Shown: in pieces, positions 17,444 through 24,925 of the stretch
Numbering within the stretch: the first letter of the stretch is position 1
Layout: each line of letters opens with the position of its first letter
Assembly: GCA_023473665.1 (NCBI GenBank)
Contig: JAMCYM010000003.1
Span: 186,001 to 250,000, forward strand
Direction of reading: 5' to 3'
DNA from: Candidatus Marsarchaeota archaeon
Lineage (GTDB): Archaea > Micrarchaeota > Micrarchaeia > Micrarchaeales > Micrarchaeaceae
DNA: 64,000 nucleotides
Program-made: the position numbers and the translations under genes
Notes under the pieces: model-generated
Databases searched by the model: none
Told to the model about the DNA's origin: nothing
Seen by the model: the letters and a program-made list of their open reading frames with translations, nothing else

Positions 17444-17914
17444 ATGGCAAAAATGCATACCAAGAGCAAAGGCAAGTCGAAGTCCAGGAAGCCCATAGTC
17501 GAGAAGGGAGTGATACCAGAGGGCTTCCCGCTCACGAAGGAGCAGGTTGAGAAGCTCATAGCCGACTATTCGAAGCAGGGGATTAAGCCAGCAATGATAG
17601 GCGAGCTGCTCAAGAAGGAGCACGGCGTCCTCAATGTAGAGCAGATCACAGGCAAGCGCCTCATGCAGGTGCTGAAGGAGCACAAGCTTGCGGGCGACAT
17701 ACCCCCAGACATGATGGACCTCATGGCCAAGGCCGTAAACCTGCGCCACCATCTCGGCAGGAACAAGAAGGATATGAGCAACTCGCTCAGGCTCAAGCGC
17801 ATAGAGTCGAAGATATGGCGCCTTACGCGATATTACATTCAGTCAGGGGCGCTGCCCGGCACGTGGCGTTACGATCCGCAGCAGGCCGAGCTTCTGATAA
17901 AGGGAAGGGCGTGA
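17444..17914 (+). CDS. rps15: 30S ribosomal protein uS15
   Basis: A 156-residue small-subunit protein of archaeal/eukaryotic type. An extended basic N terminus and the region GFPLTKEQVEKLIADYSKQG precede the conserved core (NLRHHLGRNKKDMSN, LRLKRIESKIWRLTRYY). It binds 16S rRNA at the central domain. It is followed after 4 bases by the eS1 gene, a ribosomal-protein pair probably co-transcribed with valS upstream. Confidence 0.95.
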   Translation: MAKMHTKSKGKSKSRKPIVEKGVIPEGFPLTKEQVEKLIADYSKQGIKPAMIGELLKKEHGVLNVEQITGKRLMQVLKEHKLAGDIPPDMMDLMAKAVNLRHHLGRNKKDMSNSLRLKRIESKIWRLTRYYIQSGALPGTWRYDPQQAELLIKGRA

Positions 17915-17918
17915 TTGA

Positions 17919-18500
17919 TTGGCTGTACAAAAGGCTGACAAGTGGAAGCTGAAGAGATGGTTCACTGTGTATGCGCCAAAGCTCTTCAACGAGGCGCAGG
18001 TATGCGAGATGCCCGCCAACGAGGACAGCACAGTAATAGGCAGGAACGTGCGCGTCGGCCTGAATACGCTCACAAAGAATCCAGCGCACGCCTACACTAA
18101 CGTCACGCTCAGGGTCACAGGCGTTAACGGCGAGGCGGCGCAGACGCAGCTCGTCATGATAGAGCAGCTCCACAGCTACATACGCTCACTCGTGAGGCGC
18201 TACAGGAGCATAGCGTCATCGGTCAGCAACGTCACAACGAAGGACAACATCGGCATGGTGGCGAAGATGCTGGTTGTGACGCAAGGGCGCGTGGCCCACA
18301 CGAAGGTAAAGGGCATAAGGGAAGAAACCGGCAGGTTCGTAACCGACTATTTCTCTTCCAACGACGCAGATTCTGTCGTCAACTCCATCATAGAGGGCAA
18401 GCTGCAGGGAGAGCTCGCCGCGAAGCTGCGCCACATAGCCCCGATAAACAAGGTCGAGGTCAGGAAGCTCGAGATAGGGCAGGCGCAAGGCAAGAAGTAA
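17919..18500 (+). CDS. rps3ae: 30S ribosomal protein eS1 (S3Ae)
   Basis: A 193-residue archaeal/eukaryotic small-subunit protein. Characteristic blocks are KWKLKRWFTVYAPKLFNE near the N terminus, RVTGVNGEAAQTQLVMI, and IREETGRFVTDYF. It begins with TTG 17919, four bases after the uS15 stop, with the signal GTGATTGA overlapping the previous stop. The C terminus is basic (QAQGKK). Length is near the usual archaeal size. Confidence 0.93.
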   Translation: MAVQKADKWKLKRWFTVYAPKLFNEAQVCEMPANEDSTVIGRNVRVGLNTLTKNPAHAYTNVTLRVTGVNGEAAQTQLVMIEQLHSYIRSLVRRYRSIASSVSNVTTKDNIGMVAKMLVVTQGRVAHTKVKGIREETGRFVTDYFSSNDADSVVNSIIEGKLQGELAAKLRHIAPINKVEVRKLEIGQAQGKK

Positions 18501-18510
18501 GGCGCCGTTC

Positions 18511-18843
18511 CTAGCTCGCCCCTACAAGCAGCACGCCGAACGTTATTATCAGCACGCCAACCCACCTAAGAATGGGTATGTTCTCGCGCAGCACAAAAAA
18601 TGCGAGCAGAACGGTGAATATGTAGCTCAGGCCGCCGATGCCGTACGTCCAGCTCAGGTGCGCCCTGCTCAGCACGTAGAAATACGCCACAGTCGACGCC
18701 ACATAAGACAGGAACCCTATGACGAAGATTGCGGGCGCGAACGGCGCGAGCGAGGCCTTGAAGAAGAGCTGGCCCACAGCGGCCAGGCCCGTGGATAGCA
18801 GCAGCATGAGTATGTTCCTTGCCTTCCCGCTAACTGCCGGCAT
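18511..18843 (-). CDS. Small multidrug-resistance-like (EamA/SMR) membrane protein
   Basis: About 110 residues forming four hydrophobic helices in the pattern of SMR/half-EamA transporters (ILMLLLSTGLAAVGQLFFK, then FVIGFLSYVASTVAYFYVL, YGIGGLSYIFTVLLAFFVL and WVGVLIITFGVLLVG). ATG 18843 is preceded by GAGGTG at suitable spacing; an in-frame TTG at 18870 would overlap the upstream gene. It lies 10 bases after a second, similar gene, so the two may form a heterodimeric exporter. Substrate unknown. Confidence 0.7.
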   Translation of the reverse strand: MPAVSGKARNILMLLLSTGLAAVGQLFFKASLAPFAPAIFVIGFLSYVASTVAYFYVLSRAHLSWTYGIGGLSYIFTVLLAFFVLRENIPILRWVGVLIITFGVLLVGAS

Positions 18844-18853
18844 TCCAAACACC

Positions 18854-19234
18854 TCATATTGTAAGCGCAATGACGACTATGCCCACGAAAATCACGCCAA
18901 TGCCTGCAAGTCTCGTCTTCGACAAGCGCTCCTTCAGCATCGCATTCGAGAGCAGGGCTATGAAGATGAACGTGCTGGCGAAGAGCGGGTATACGACAGA
19001 CAGCGGCGCATGGTCGAGCGCGAAAAGGTATATCACAAGGCTCAGTATGTAGCCCGCGAGCCCTGCGAGTATCTTCTTGTTCGTGAGCATTAGGCGCACT
19101 ACGCCAAGTACGCTGTAGCCCTTGCTGCCCATGTTCCTCTTGAACAGGATCTGCGAGAATGACGCTATGAGCGCAGCAACAAGTGTTATAAATATGACCA
19201 AATATATGCTAATCAATCGATCACGGTAAGCCAA
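18854..19234 (-). CDS. Second SMR/EamA-like membrane protein of a pair
   Basis: Up to 126 residues with four membrane helices and the conserved LKERLSKTRLAGIGVIFVGI end typical of EamA/SMR proteins. It pairs with the following gene. The start is unclear: TTG 19234 would abut the divergent gene at 19235, and other in-frame TTG codons occur at 19216 and just beyond. A TATA-like TTATAAATAT (about 19185) serving the plus-strand gene lies inside this N-terminal coding region. Paired SMR proteins typically function as antiparallel heterodimers. Confidence 0.68.
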   Translation of the reverse strand: MAYRDRLISIYLVIFITLVAALIASFSQILFKRNMGSKGYSVLGVVRLMLTNKKILAGLAGYILSLVIYLFALDHAPLSVVYPLFASTFIFIALLSNAMLKERLSKTRLAGIGVIFVGIVVIALTI

Positions 19235-19477
19235 ATGGCCAGATTCACGGGCATAGCCCTATCGCTTGCGACGATAGCGCTGGTTATAATTGCTATAGCG
19301 GTATTTATAGCCTTTGGCGGCACGCTGCTTTTCTATGCGCTTGTCATCGCGGCCATAGTAATAGGCATGCTTAACACGTGGTTCATATCGAGGGAGCAAT
19401 CCCAGCCAAGACCCGCGCCTGTGCAGGCGACCGCCGCCAGGTCGGCTGGCGCCCGGCAGAGAAAGCGCAAAAGGTAA
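19235..19477 (+). CDS. Small two-helix membrane protein
   Basis: 80 residues: two hydrophobic helices (about 6-28 and 29-50) followed by a tail rich in Ala, Pro, Gln and Arg ending RQRKRKR, which should face the cytoplasm. A TATA box about 45 bases upstream supports expression. It lies 42 bases before topA and may share its transcript. No family recognised. Confidence 0.5.
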   Translation: MARFTGIALSLATIALVIIAIAVFIAFGGTLLFYALVIAAIVIGMLNTWFISREQSQPRPAPVQATAARSAGARQRKRKR

Positions 19478-19519
19478 CGGGCGTACTGCAAGCGCATCGC
19501 GCCTCTCGCAGATGATCGT

Positions 19520-21685
19520 ATGGGCACGCTCATAATAGCCGAGAAACCAAGCGTCGCGCTCAGGATAGCCATAGCGCTAGGCAACGGCGCGCAGCGCAGG
19601 ATACAGAAGGGCCGCGTCGGTTATTTCGAGATCGACGGCAAGGAGCGCACGTACGTGGCAGCGGCCGTAGGCCATCTGTTCACCGTAAGGCAGAAGGGCA
19701 CGGGGCACGGCTACCCGATAATGGACGTGGAGTGGGCGCCCTCATACCTTGTCAGCAAGAGCTCTTACTTCACCAAGGAATACCTTGACACCCTTAAGGA
19801 GGTCGCAAAGGAATGCAGCGCGTTCGTCAACGCCTGCGACTACGACACCGAGGGCACGGTCATAGGCACCAACATAATAAAGGAGCTGAGCGCGCTTCCC
19901 ACAGACAGATTGGCAGGCGTGGCGAAGCGCATGAAGTTCTCCACCACCACGACTCGCGACCTGCTGGCCGCGTACAGCGAGCTTTCGCCGCTCGACATGG
20001 ACAACTTCTATGCAGGCGAGGCGCGCCACATACTCGACTGGATATGGGGGATAAACCTGAGCAGGGCGCTCACATCTGCGCTGAGCGGTTCTGTGCACAT
20101 GCCGCTTAGCATCGGGCGCGTGCAGGGCCCGTCGCTGGCACTGCTGGCGAAGCGCGAGCTCGAGATTGCGGCATTTGTGCCGAAGCCGTTCTGGAAAGTA
20201 ATAGCTGCTGTGAACGGCGTAGATTTCACGGACACGAAGGGCGAGATGTTCGACAAGAGCGTTGCCGAGAAGGCCTACGAGGCAGCGAATGCGCACAAGG
20301 ACAGCGGCATGGTTATGTCGGTGGAGGAGCACGAGGACTACAGGCGCGCCTTCCCTCCGTTCGACCTTACCTCGCTTCAGATAGAGGCCAGCAGGTCGCT
20401 GCACCTCGACCCTTCAGTCACGCTGTCGCTGGCCCAGTCGCTGTACGAACGCTCGTACATCTCATATCCGAGGACGTCCTCGCAGAAGCTCCCAGGCTCG
20501 CTCGGCCTGCCGCGCATCCTGGAAGACCTGTCGAAGAACCCTACGTATTCCGAGCTGGCTTCCAGGCTCGTCAGTGCGAAGCGCTTCAGGCCGGTCGAAG
20601 GGGCGAAGGTCGACGAGGCGCATCCGGCCATATTCCCCACGGGAGTTGTACCGAAGGCGCTCTCCGCCCAGGAGGCTAAGCTCTATGACTTGATTGTAAG
20701 GCGCTTCATGGCGTGCTTCGCGGAAGAGGCCCTGATAGCGACATCAAAGGTCGCAATAGATTTCGGCGTGGAAACGTTCAGCGCGTCAGGCGCCAGGATA
20801 AAGAAGAAGGGCTGGATGGAGTACTATACGTTCGCAAGGGTGAACGAGAAGGAGCTGCCCGCGTTCGTGCCAAATTCTGTCGTGCATGCGAGCAGCATGG
20901 AGCAGCGCCAGCTCGAGACGCAGCCGCCGAGGCGCTACTCGAAGGCGAGCATAATATCCGAGCTCGAGAAGCACGGCCTTGGCACTAAGGCGACGCGCGC
21001 AGGCATAGTCGACACGCTGTTCAGGCGCAACTACGTGGAAGGCTCGCAGATAAAGGTGACAGAGTTCGGGATGACGGTCTACAATGCGCTCGAGAAGAAC
21101 TGCGAGATGATAGTCAGGGAAGAGACCACGCGCAGGCTCGAGGACGACATGGAGTCGATAGCGCAGGGGAAGAAAAGCGAGGGCGAGGTCATAGAGGAAG
21201 GCAAGGCGATGCTCCTCGAGGCCATAAAGACCTTCGACACTAACAAGGCGCAGATAGCCGAGGCGATGAAGACGAGCCTGATGAGCGCGAGCGTCATTGG
21301 CAAATGCCCGAAATGCGGCGGCGACCTGGTGATAAGGCGCTCCAAGATAGGCAAGCAGTTCGTGTCGTGCTCCAACTATCCGAAGTGCACCGTATCGTAC
21401 CCGCTTCCGCAGAACGCCAAGATAGTGCCCACGGGCGAGGTGTGCCCGCACTGCCACACGCCGATAGTGAAGGTGATAAGGCGCGGCCGGCCGCCGTTCG
21501 AAATCGATCTCGATCCTACATGCGTCTCGAAGAAGGAGTTCATGGCGAAGCTTGCGGAGAAGAAGGCCCAGGCAGCTGCAAAGAAAGACGAGACCTCTCC
21601 GCCAAGGAAAAAGCGCAAACCAGCTGCAAAGAAGGCTGCCCGGCCCGCCAAGAAACCTGCCAAAGGCGTTGCAGCTGCTGCCTGA
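19520..21685 (+). CDS. topA: DNA topoisomerase I (type IA)
   Basis: A 721-residue topoisomerase that nicks and passes a single strand to relax negative supercoils. It has the TOPRIM start LIIAEKPSVA, the acidic NACDYDTEG (near 106-114), and the catalytic tyrosine at about 316 within SYPRTSSQKLP. Two C-terminal zinc ribbons follow (CPKCGGDLV...CSNYPKC; CPHCHTPIV...C). A Lys/Ala/Pro-rich tail of about 45 residues ends the protein, a likely DNA-binding addition of low complexity. No reverse-gyrase helicase domain is present, which argues against hyperthermophily for this enzyme. Confidence 0.94.
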   Translation: MGTLIIAEKPSVALRIAIALGNGAQRRIQKGRVGYFEIDGKERTYVAAAVGHLFTVRQKGTGHGYPIMDVEWAPSYLVSKSSYFTKEYLDTLKEVAKECSAFVNACDYDTEGTVIGTNIIKELSALPTDRLAGVAKRMKFSTTTTRDLLAAYSELSPLDMDNFYAGEARHILDWIWGINLSRALTSALSGSVHMPLSIGRVQGPSLALLAKRELEIAAFVPKPFWKVIAAVNGVDFTDTKGEMFDKSVAEKAYEAANAHKDSGMVMSVEEHEDYRRAFPPFDLTSLQIEASRSLHLDPSVTLSLAQSLYERSYISYPRTSSQKLPGSLGLPRILEDLSKNPTYSELASRLVSAKRFRPVEGAKVDEAHPAIFPTGVVPKALSAQEAKLYDLIVRRFMACFAEEALIATSKVAIDFGVETFSASGARIKKKGWMEYYTFARVNEKELPAFVPNSVVHASSMEQRQLETQPPRRYSKASIISELEKHGLGTKATRAGIVDTLFRRNYVEGSQIKVTEFGMTVYNALEKNCEMIVREETTRRLEDDMESIAQGKKSEGEVIEEGKAMLLEAIKTFDTNKAQIAEAMKTSLMSASVIGKCPKCGGDLVIRRSKIGKQFVSCSNYPKCTVSYPLPQNAKIVPTGEVCPHCHTPIVKVIRRGRPPFEIDLDPTCVSKKEFMAKLAEKKAQAAAKKDETSPPRKKRKPAAKKAARPAKKPAKGVAAAA

Positions 21686-21694
21686 TACTGCAGC

Positions 21695-22324
21695 TCACCT
21701 GTCCAGGTATTTCCCAAGCTTCTTCTCTACGTCGTCCCAGTTGACTATGTTCCACCAGTTGCCCACGTAATCCGCCCGCTTGTTCTTGTACTGCAGGTAA
21801 TATGCGTGCTCGAACTCGTCCATGATGAGCAGCACGGGCATCTCTGCAAGATGGTTCATGAAATGGTTCTCTATGGTCATTATCTGCAGGTTGCCGTTCT
21901 CACCGTCGTAGTTCATCACCGCCCATCCGCTCCCCGGATTCGAGTTTGCTGCTTCCGTGAAGAGCTTCTTGAACTTATCGAATGAGCCGTACTGCCTGTT
22001 TATCATGTCCGCTATCTTCCCTCCAGGAGCGCCTCCTCCCTTGCCGCTCGGCGCCATGTTGCCCCAGTAAAGGGTGTGCAGCTTGTTGCCGCTGATGTTG
22101 AACGTCAGGTTCCTAAGAACTCCGTGCAGGTCGTAGCTTGTCACGTCGCCCTTGACTATGCCGTTGAGCCTGTCTATGAGTGCGTTCGAGGTATTGACGT
22201 AGCCCTTGTGGTGGCCATTGTAGTGCACGTCCACTATGTCCTTGCTTATGTAGGGCTCCAGCCCGTCGACCTTGTACGGCAGGGGTTGCAGCTCGTATTT
22301 CTTCAATCCGGTTATATCATCCAT
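21695..22324 (-). CDS. sod: Superoxide dismutase (Fe/Mn family)
   Basis: About 209 residues converting superoxide to oxygen and hydrogen peroxide. Metal-ligand regions are visible: [12 protein letters not shown] (first histidine), LHTLYWGNM, and the C-terminal [20 protein letters not shown] with Asp and His ligands. ATG 22324 ([12 protein letters not shown]) matches the family start; the open frame runs 32 codons further upstream, but that part is not SOD-like. A TATA-like TAATTAAAAAG lies about 25-35 bases upstream, so the message may be nearly leaderless. It implies exposure to oxygen. Confidence 0.93.
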   Translation of the reverse strand: MDDITGLKKYELQPLPYKVDGLEPYISKDIVDVHYNGHHKGYVNTSNALIDRLNGIVKGDVTSYDLHGVLRNLTFNISGNKLHTLYWGNMAPSGKGGGAPGGKIADMINRQYGSFDKFKKLFTEAANSNPGSGWAVMNYDGENGNLQIMTIENHFMNHLAEMPVLLIMDEFEHAYYLQYKNKRADYVGNWWNIVNWDDVEKKLGKYLDR

Positions 22325-22398
22325 GCGATCACACGGGTAATTGGGCGTTTTCTTTTTAATTATTCGGCCTGTAAACTTGGAAGCCCGGTATAATACTG

Positions 22399-22407
22399 CA
22401 TAAATAA
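22399..22407 (+). promoter_or_regulatory. TATA box for the TrmI-like gene
   Basis: CATAAATAA centred 32 bases before ATG 22435 predicts initiation within a few bases of the start codon, so the transcript is probably leaderless. Confidence 0.45.
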
Positions 22408-22434
22408 CTTGTCTCGTCATTGTAGAACGATTCT

Positions 22435-22995
22435 ATGCTAGTACCGCCCAGCTACAGGCACCTGAAAAGGGGCCCGCAAGTCGTGCTCCCGAAGGACATC
22501 GGGCTCATAATCGCATATGCCGGAATAGGCAAGAACAGCGTATGCGTCGATGCCGGCACGGGCAGCGGCTGGCTCGCTGTCTCGCTGGCGAGGGTATGCA
22601 GGCGCGTTGTCAGCTATGACGTGCGCGACGACTTTCTGAAGATAGCTGGTAAAAACAGGGAACTGGAAGGCCTTGACAATCTAGAACTCGTCAACCGCGA
22701 CGCCACCAAAGGCATAAGCGAAAGGGACGTAGACCTGATAACGCTCGACATGGCGGATTCGTACAAGGTGCTGAGGCACGCCTACAAGGCGCTCAAGGTC
22801 GATGGCTTCGTGGTCGGATACCTGCCCCACATGGAGCAGGTGAAGAAGTTCGTAAGCACGCTTGAAAAGCAGAAGTTCAGGAACATATTCACAATAGAGG
22901 CCATAGTGCGCGACATGCTTGTCAGGGAGGAAGGCATGCGCCCATCAACGAAGGGCGTATGGCACACCGCCTATCTGACGTTCGCCCAGAAGTGA
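22435..22995 (+). CDS. trmI: tRNA (adenine-N1)-methyltransferase TrmI-like, short form
   Basis: A 186-residue SAM methyltransferase. The SAM-binding loop is VDAGTGSGWLAVSLA, followed by SYDVRDDF and NRDATKG; the C-terminal RPSTKGVWHTAYLTFA is characteristic of TrmI, which makes m1A57/58 in the tRNA T-loop. Typical archaeal TrmI is about 250 residues with a small N-terminal domain. That domain is missing here, and an in-frame TAG lies four codons upstream, so it has not been mis-started. Substrate binding may therefore depend on the tetramer core alone. Confidence 0.82.
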   Translation: MLVPPSYRHLKRGPQVVLPKDIGLIIAYAGIGKNSVCVDAGTGSGWLAVSLARVCRRVVSYDVRDDFLKIAGKNRELEGLDNLELVNRDATKGISERDVDLITLDMADSYKVLRHAYKALKVDGFVVGYLPHMEQVKKFVSTLEKQKFRNIFTIEAIVRDMLVREEGMRPSTKGVWHTAYLTFAQK

Positions 22996-23110
22996 GCTGC
23001 CGCTCACGCGCAAAACAATGAGGCGTATGTTTCCATACGCCCCGGGTGGATGAGAATAGGGTTGTTGCAGAATTAGCGCAATCCCTGCATAGCAGGCAGC
23101 TAGAATTAGC
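22992..23110. ncRNA. Candidate structured RNA or complex 3' region in a convergent gap
   Basis: The gap between convergent genes carries four potential hairpins: GTGAGC/GCTCAC (22992-23007), a perfect 8-pair stem GGCGTATG/CATACGCC with a 4-base loop (23022-23041), an imperfect stem AGGGTTG...CAATCCCT with loop AGAATTA (about 23057-23086), and CCTGC/GCAGG (23084-23096). AGAATTAGC is repeated at 23069 and 23102. A TATA-like box (TTTTTATACC on the minus strand, about 23115-23126) could drive a minus-strand RNA. It may instead be terminator structure for both flanking genes. Confidence 0.3.
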
Positions 23111-23158
23111 ATAGAAGGGTATAAAAAGCTTACTCTTTTTGGCCCAAATTTCCGGAAT

Positions 23159-23506
23159 TCACTTAGCTACGGGCAATTGCCTAGGCTTCGAGGAGCGCGC
23201 ATAGCGCTTTATCAGGTCGACAGCCTGGCTTATCGCGCGTTTCACATCTGCAGTAGTTCGCGCCCCGGTGCATATGATCTTGCCGTTCTTGAAGAGCAAT
23301 AGCGCGCTCTTCGGCTCGTGCACCTTGAATATCGCGCCGGGGAACTGCTCCGGCTCGTAGTCGACGTCATACGAGAGCTTCGCCAGGCCGTAAAGGTCAA
23401 GCTCCGTGTTCAGGTCGGCGCTTGCCACTATGTTCTCGACCCTGTAAGTGGGTTTTAGCACCACATGCGCGCGATTCACGTGCGCTATACTAGCTGCCCT
23501 CGCCAT
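23159..23506 (-). CDS. Single-repeat TATA-binding-protein-like factor
   Basis: A 115-residue protein containing one TBP repeat (YRVENIVASADLNTELDL, then YEPEQFPGAIFKV, PKSALLLFKNGKIICTGA). Canonical archaeal TBP has two such repeats in about 180 residues forming a saddle on the TATA box. Only one repeat is encoded here, with no second one in the 77 bases upstream or in the gap downstream, and the frame is intact. A homodimer would be needed to rebuild the saddle. It may be the cell's TBP or a paralogue; the basic N and C termini are additions. Confidence 0.8.
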   Translation of the reverse strand: MARAASIAHVNRAHVVLKPTYRVENIVASADLNTELDLYGLAKLSYDVDYEPEQFPGAIFKVHEPKSALLLFKNGKIICTGARTTADVKRAISQAVDLIKRYARSSKPRQLPVAK

Positions 23507-23599
23507 TTCAGCACCATGCCCCTTTCGTCAAAAAGATATTCGTCAAGAAGGCATAAATAGGTTGTGCATCAAATTACGATGCTAGTTTGGTGAGTCGCG

Positions 23600-23884
23600 A
23601 TGACAAAGAGATCCGCAGGCCTCTTCTCGGGCCGCACAAGGCACCTGGCAAGGCACCACATGCCCTCGAAACAGGGCGTGCGCAACGTCATAAAGGACTT
23701 CAACGTGGGCGACAGCGTTGCGATAGTGCCAAAGGGCAACTTCCGCGACATACCGCACCCGCGCTACAGGGGCAAAGTGGGCAGGGTAGTAGAGAAGCGC
23801 GGCGCCGCTTATGTGGTAGAGCTCAACGTCATGAATGCGAAGCGCCAGCTTGTGGTCGCGGCAGCGCATCTCGAGAAGGCGTGA
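23600..23884 (+). CDS. rpl21e: 50S ribosomal protein eL21
   Basis: A 94-residue archaeal/eukaryotic large-subunit protein. The family blocks KRSAGLFSGRTRHLARHH and YRGKVGRVVEKRGAAYVVEL are present, and length is standard. GGTGA lies before ATG 23600, and a TATA-like GCATAAATAGG lies near 23553. In many archaea eL21, Rpo4, DUF655 and KsgA are neighbours; here eL21 converges on the DUF655-rpo4 pair. Confidence 0.95.
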   Translation: MTKRSAGLFSGRTRHLARHHMPSKQGVRNVIKDFNVGDSVAIVPKGNFRDIPHPRYRGKVGRVVEKRGAAYVVELNVMNAKRQLVVAAAHLEKA

Positions 23885-23887
23885 GCC

Positions 23888-24454
23888 CTATCTGGCCCTT
23901 CTTACATAGGGCTTTGTGAACATGTAAAACCGTTCGCTGCCCATAAGCTCCATTATTATCCTCTCAGCTATGAGCTTTGCCGGATCCTGCAGCAGCGAAA
24001 CCCTGGCCGTTATGTCCGCGAAGTTCTCGAACTTCCTCTCCTCCCTTGCCTTGAGTATCGCCTGGAGGTGCTTCTTCCCTATGCCGGGCAGCAATTCCAG
24101 CGAGTGCTCCCTTATGTTAAGCGGCCCGGCGTTGTTGAACACGTCGACGAACCTCTTCTCGTTCGCCTTGATTATCTGCAGCACTATCCTATCGATGTCG
24201 CCCTTAGCCGTCTGGGTCAGCTCGTCGTAGCTTATCCTGTACTTTATGATCTCTATCTTGTTGCGCTCGTCCCTGCCTATGTAGACTCGCTCACCTATGC
24301 TCATTTGCGTCCCGGCCTTGGGCGTGGCCTCAAGCAACGTGAACCACTCCTCGCCGATCAGCTGCGCTACCGGCTCGGAGCGCATCGAGAAGGACTTGCC
24401 GCTCGCAAGAAAGTCAAGCACAACCGCATACTCCTCTCGTCTCTCGCCCTCCAT
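23888..24454 (-). CDS. DUF655 protein with helix-hairpin-helix region
   Basis: A 188-residue archaeal conserved protein. The N-terminal part (EEYAVVLDFLASG) resembles an OB-like beta region. A helix-hairpin-helix segment (HSLELLPGIGKKHLQAILKA) suggests nucleic-acid binding. Family members are usually next to rpoF and ksgA, as here next to rpo4, so a role in RNA or ribosome metabolism is plausible but unproven. ATG 24454 is chosen over GTG 24463. It converges with eL21 with a 3-base gap. Confidence 0.85.
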   Translation of the reverse strand: MEGERREEYAVVLDFLASGKSFSMRSEPVAQLIGEEWFTLLEATPKAGTQMSIGERVYIGRDERNKIEIIKYRISYDELTQTAKGDIDRIVLQIIKANEKRFVDVFNNAGPLNIREHSLELLPGIGKKHLQAILKAREERKFENFADITARVSLLQDPAKLIAERIIMELMGSERFYMFTKPYVRRAR

Positions 24455-24485
24455 CCCAAACACCCTACAGAATGCATCAGAACAC

Positions 24486-24821
24486 TTAAGCCTTCTCGTT
24501 TATTATACCAAGCAATTTCTTAAGGTCCTCGTCGCTCGGCATGTTCTTTTCCTTGGTCAGCGTCTGCTTGAGCAGCAGCAGGCTCTTCGGCCATACGCTG
24601 AGCACGTTATCAAGCGATGCGTCGCTCACCAGGCCCGTAGCCTTTATCGCCGCCTTAACTTTTTCGTACTGTTTCTTCGGCACCTTGAACTTCTCGGAGT
24701 GCTCGTAGGCTATCTGCTGCTCGTACGTCATCGGCTTGGCGCTCTTCTTGCGCTCCTTGAGGATTTCGTACACCTCATCTATCGACACAGTACCCTTTTC
24801 CTCAACGCTTTTGCCTATCAC
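24486..24821 (-). CDS. rpo4: DNA-directed RNA polymerase subunit Rpo4 (RpoF)
   Basis: About 111 residues of the Rpb4/RpoF stalk subunit, which pairs with Rpo7 on RNA polymerase and contacts nascent RNA and initiation factors. The start IGKSVEEKGTVSIDEVYEIL and the block MTYEQQIAYEHSEKFK match the family. GTG 24821 follows GGGGGGTG and gives the usual N terminus (MIGKS); GTG 24827 is an alternative. It is followed after about 30 bases by the DUF655 gene. Confidence 0.88.
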   Translation of the reverse strand: MIGKSVEEKGTVSIDEVYEILKERKKSAKPMTYEQQIAYEHSEKFKVPKKQYEKVKAAIKATGLVSDASLDNVLSVWPKSLLLLKQTLTKEKNMPSDEDLKKLLGIINEKA

Positions 24822-24925
24822 TTGCACCCCCCTTCAACTTTATTAATCTATACCTTTCAATATAAACTTGGACCTTCAGGCTCATATGCGTAAAATACAT
24901 CTATAAAGCTTTTGTGGGTATTGCG

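Noticed and set aside
22325-22420. 32-codon N-terminal extension of superoxide dismutase
   Set aside because: The extension has no SOD similarity or signal peptide, and the TATA-like box lies inside it.
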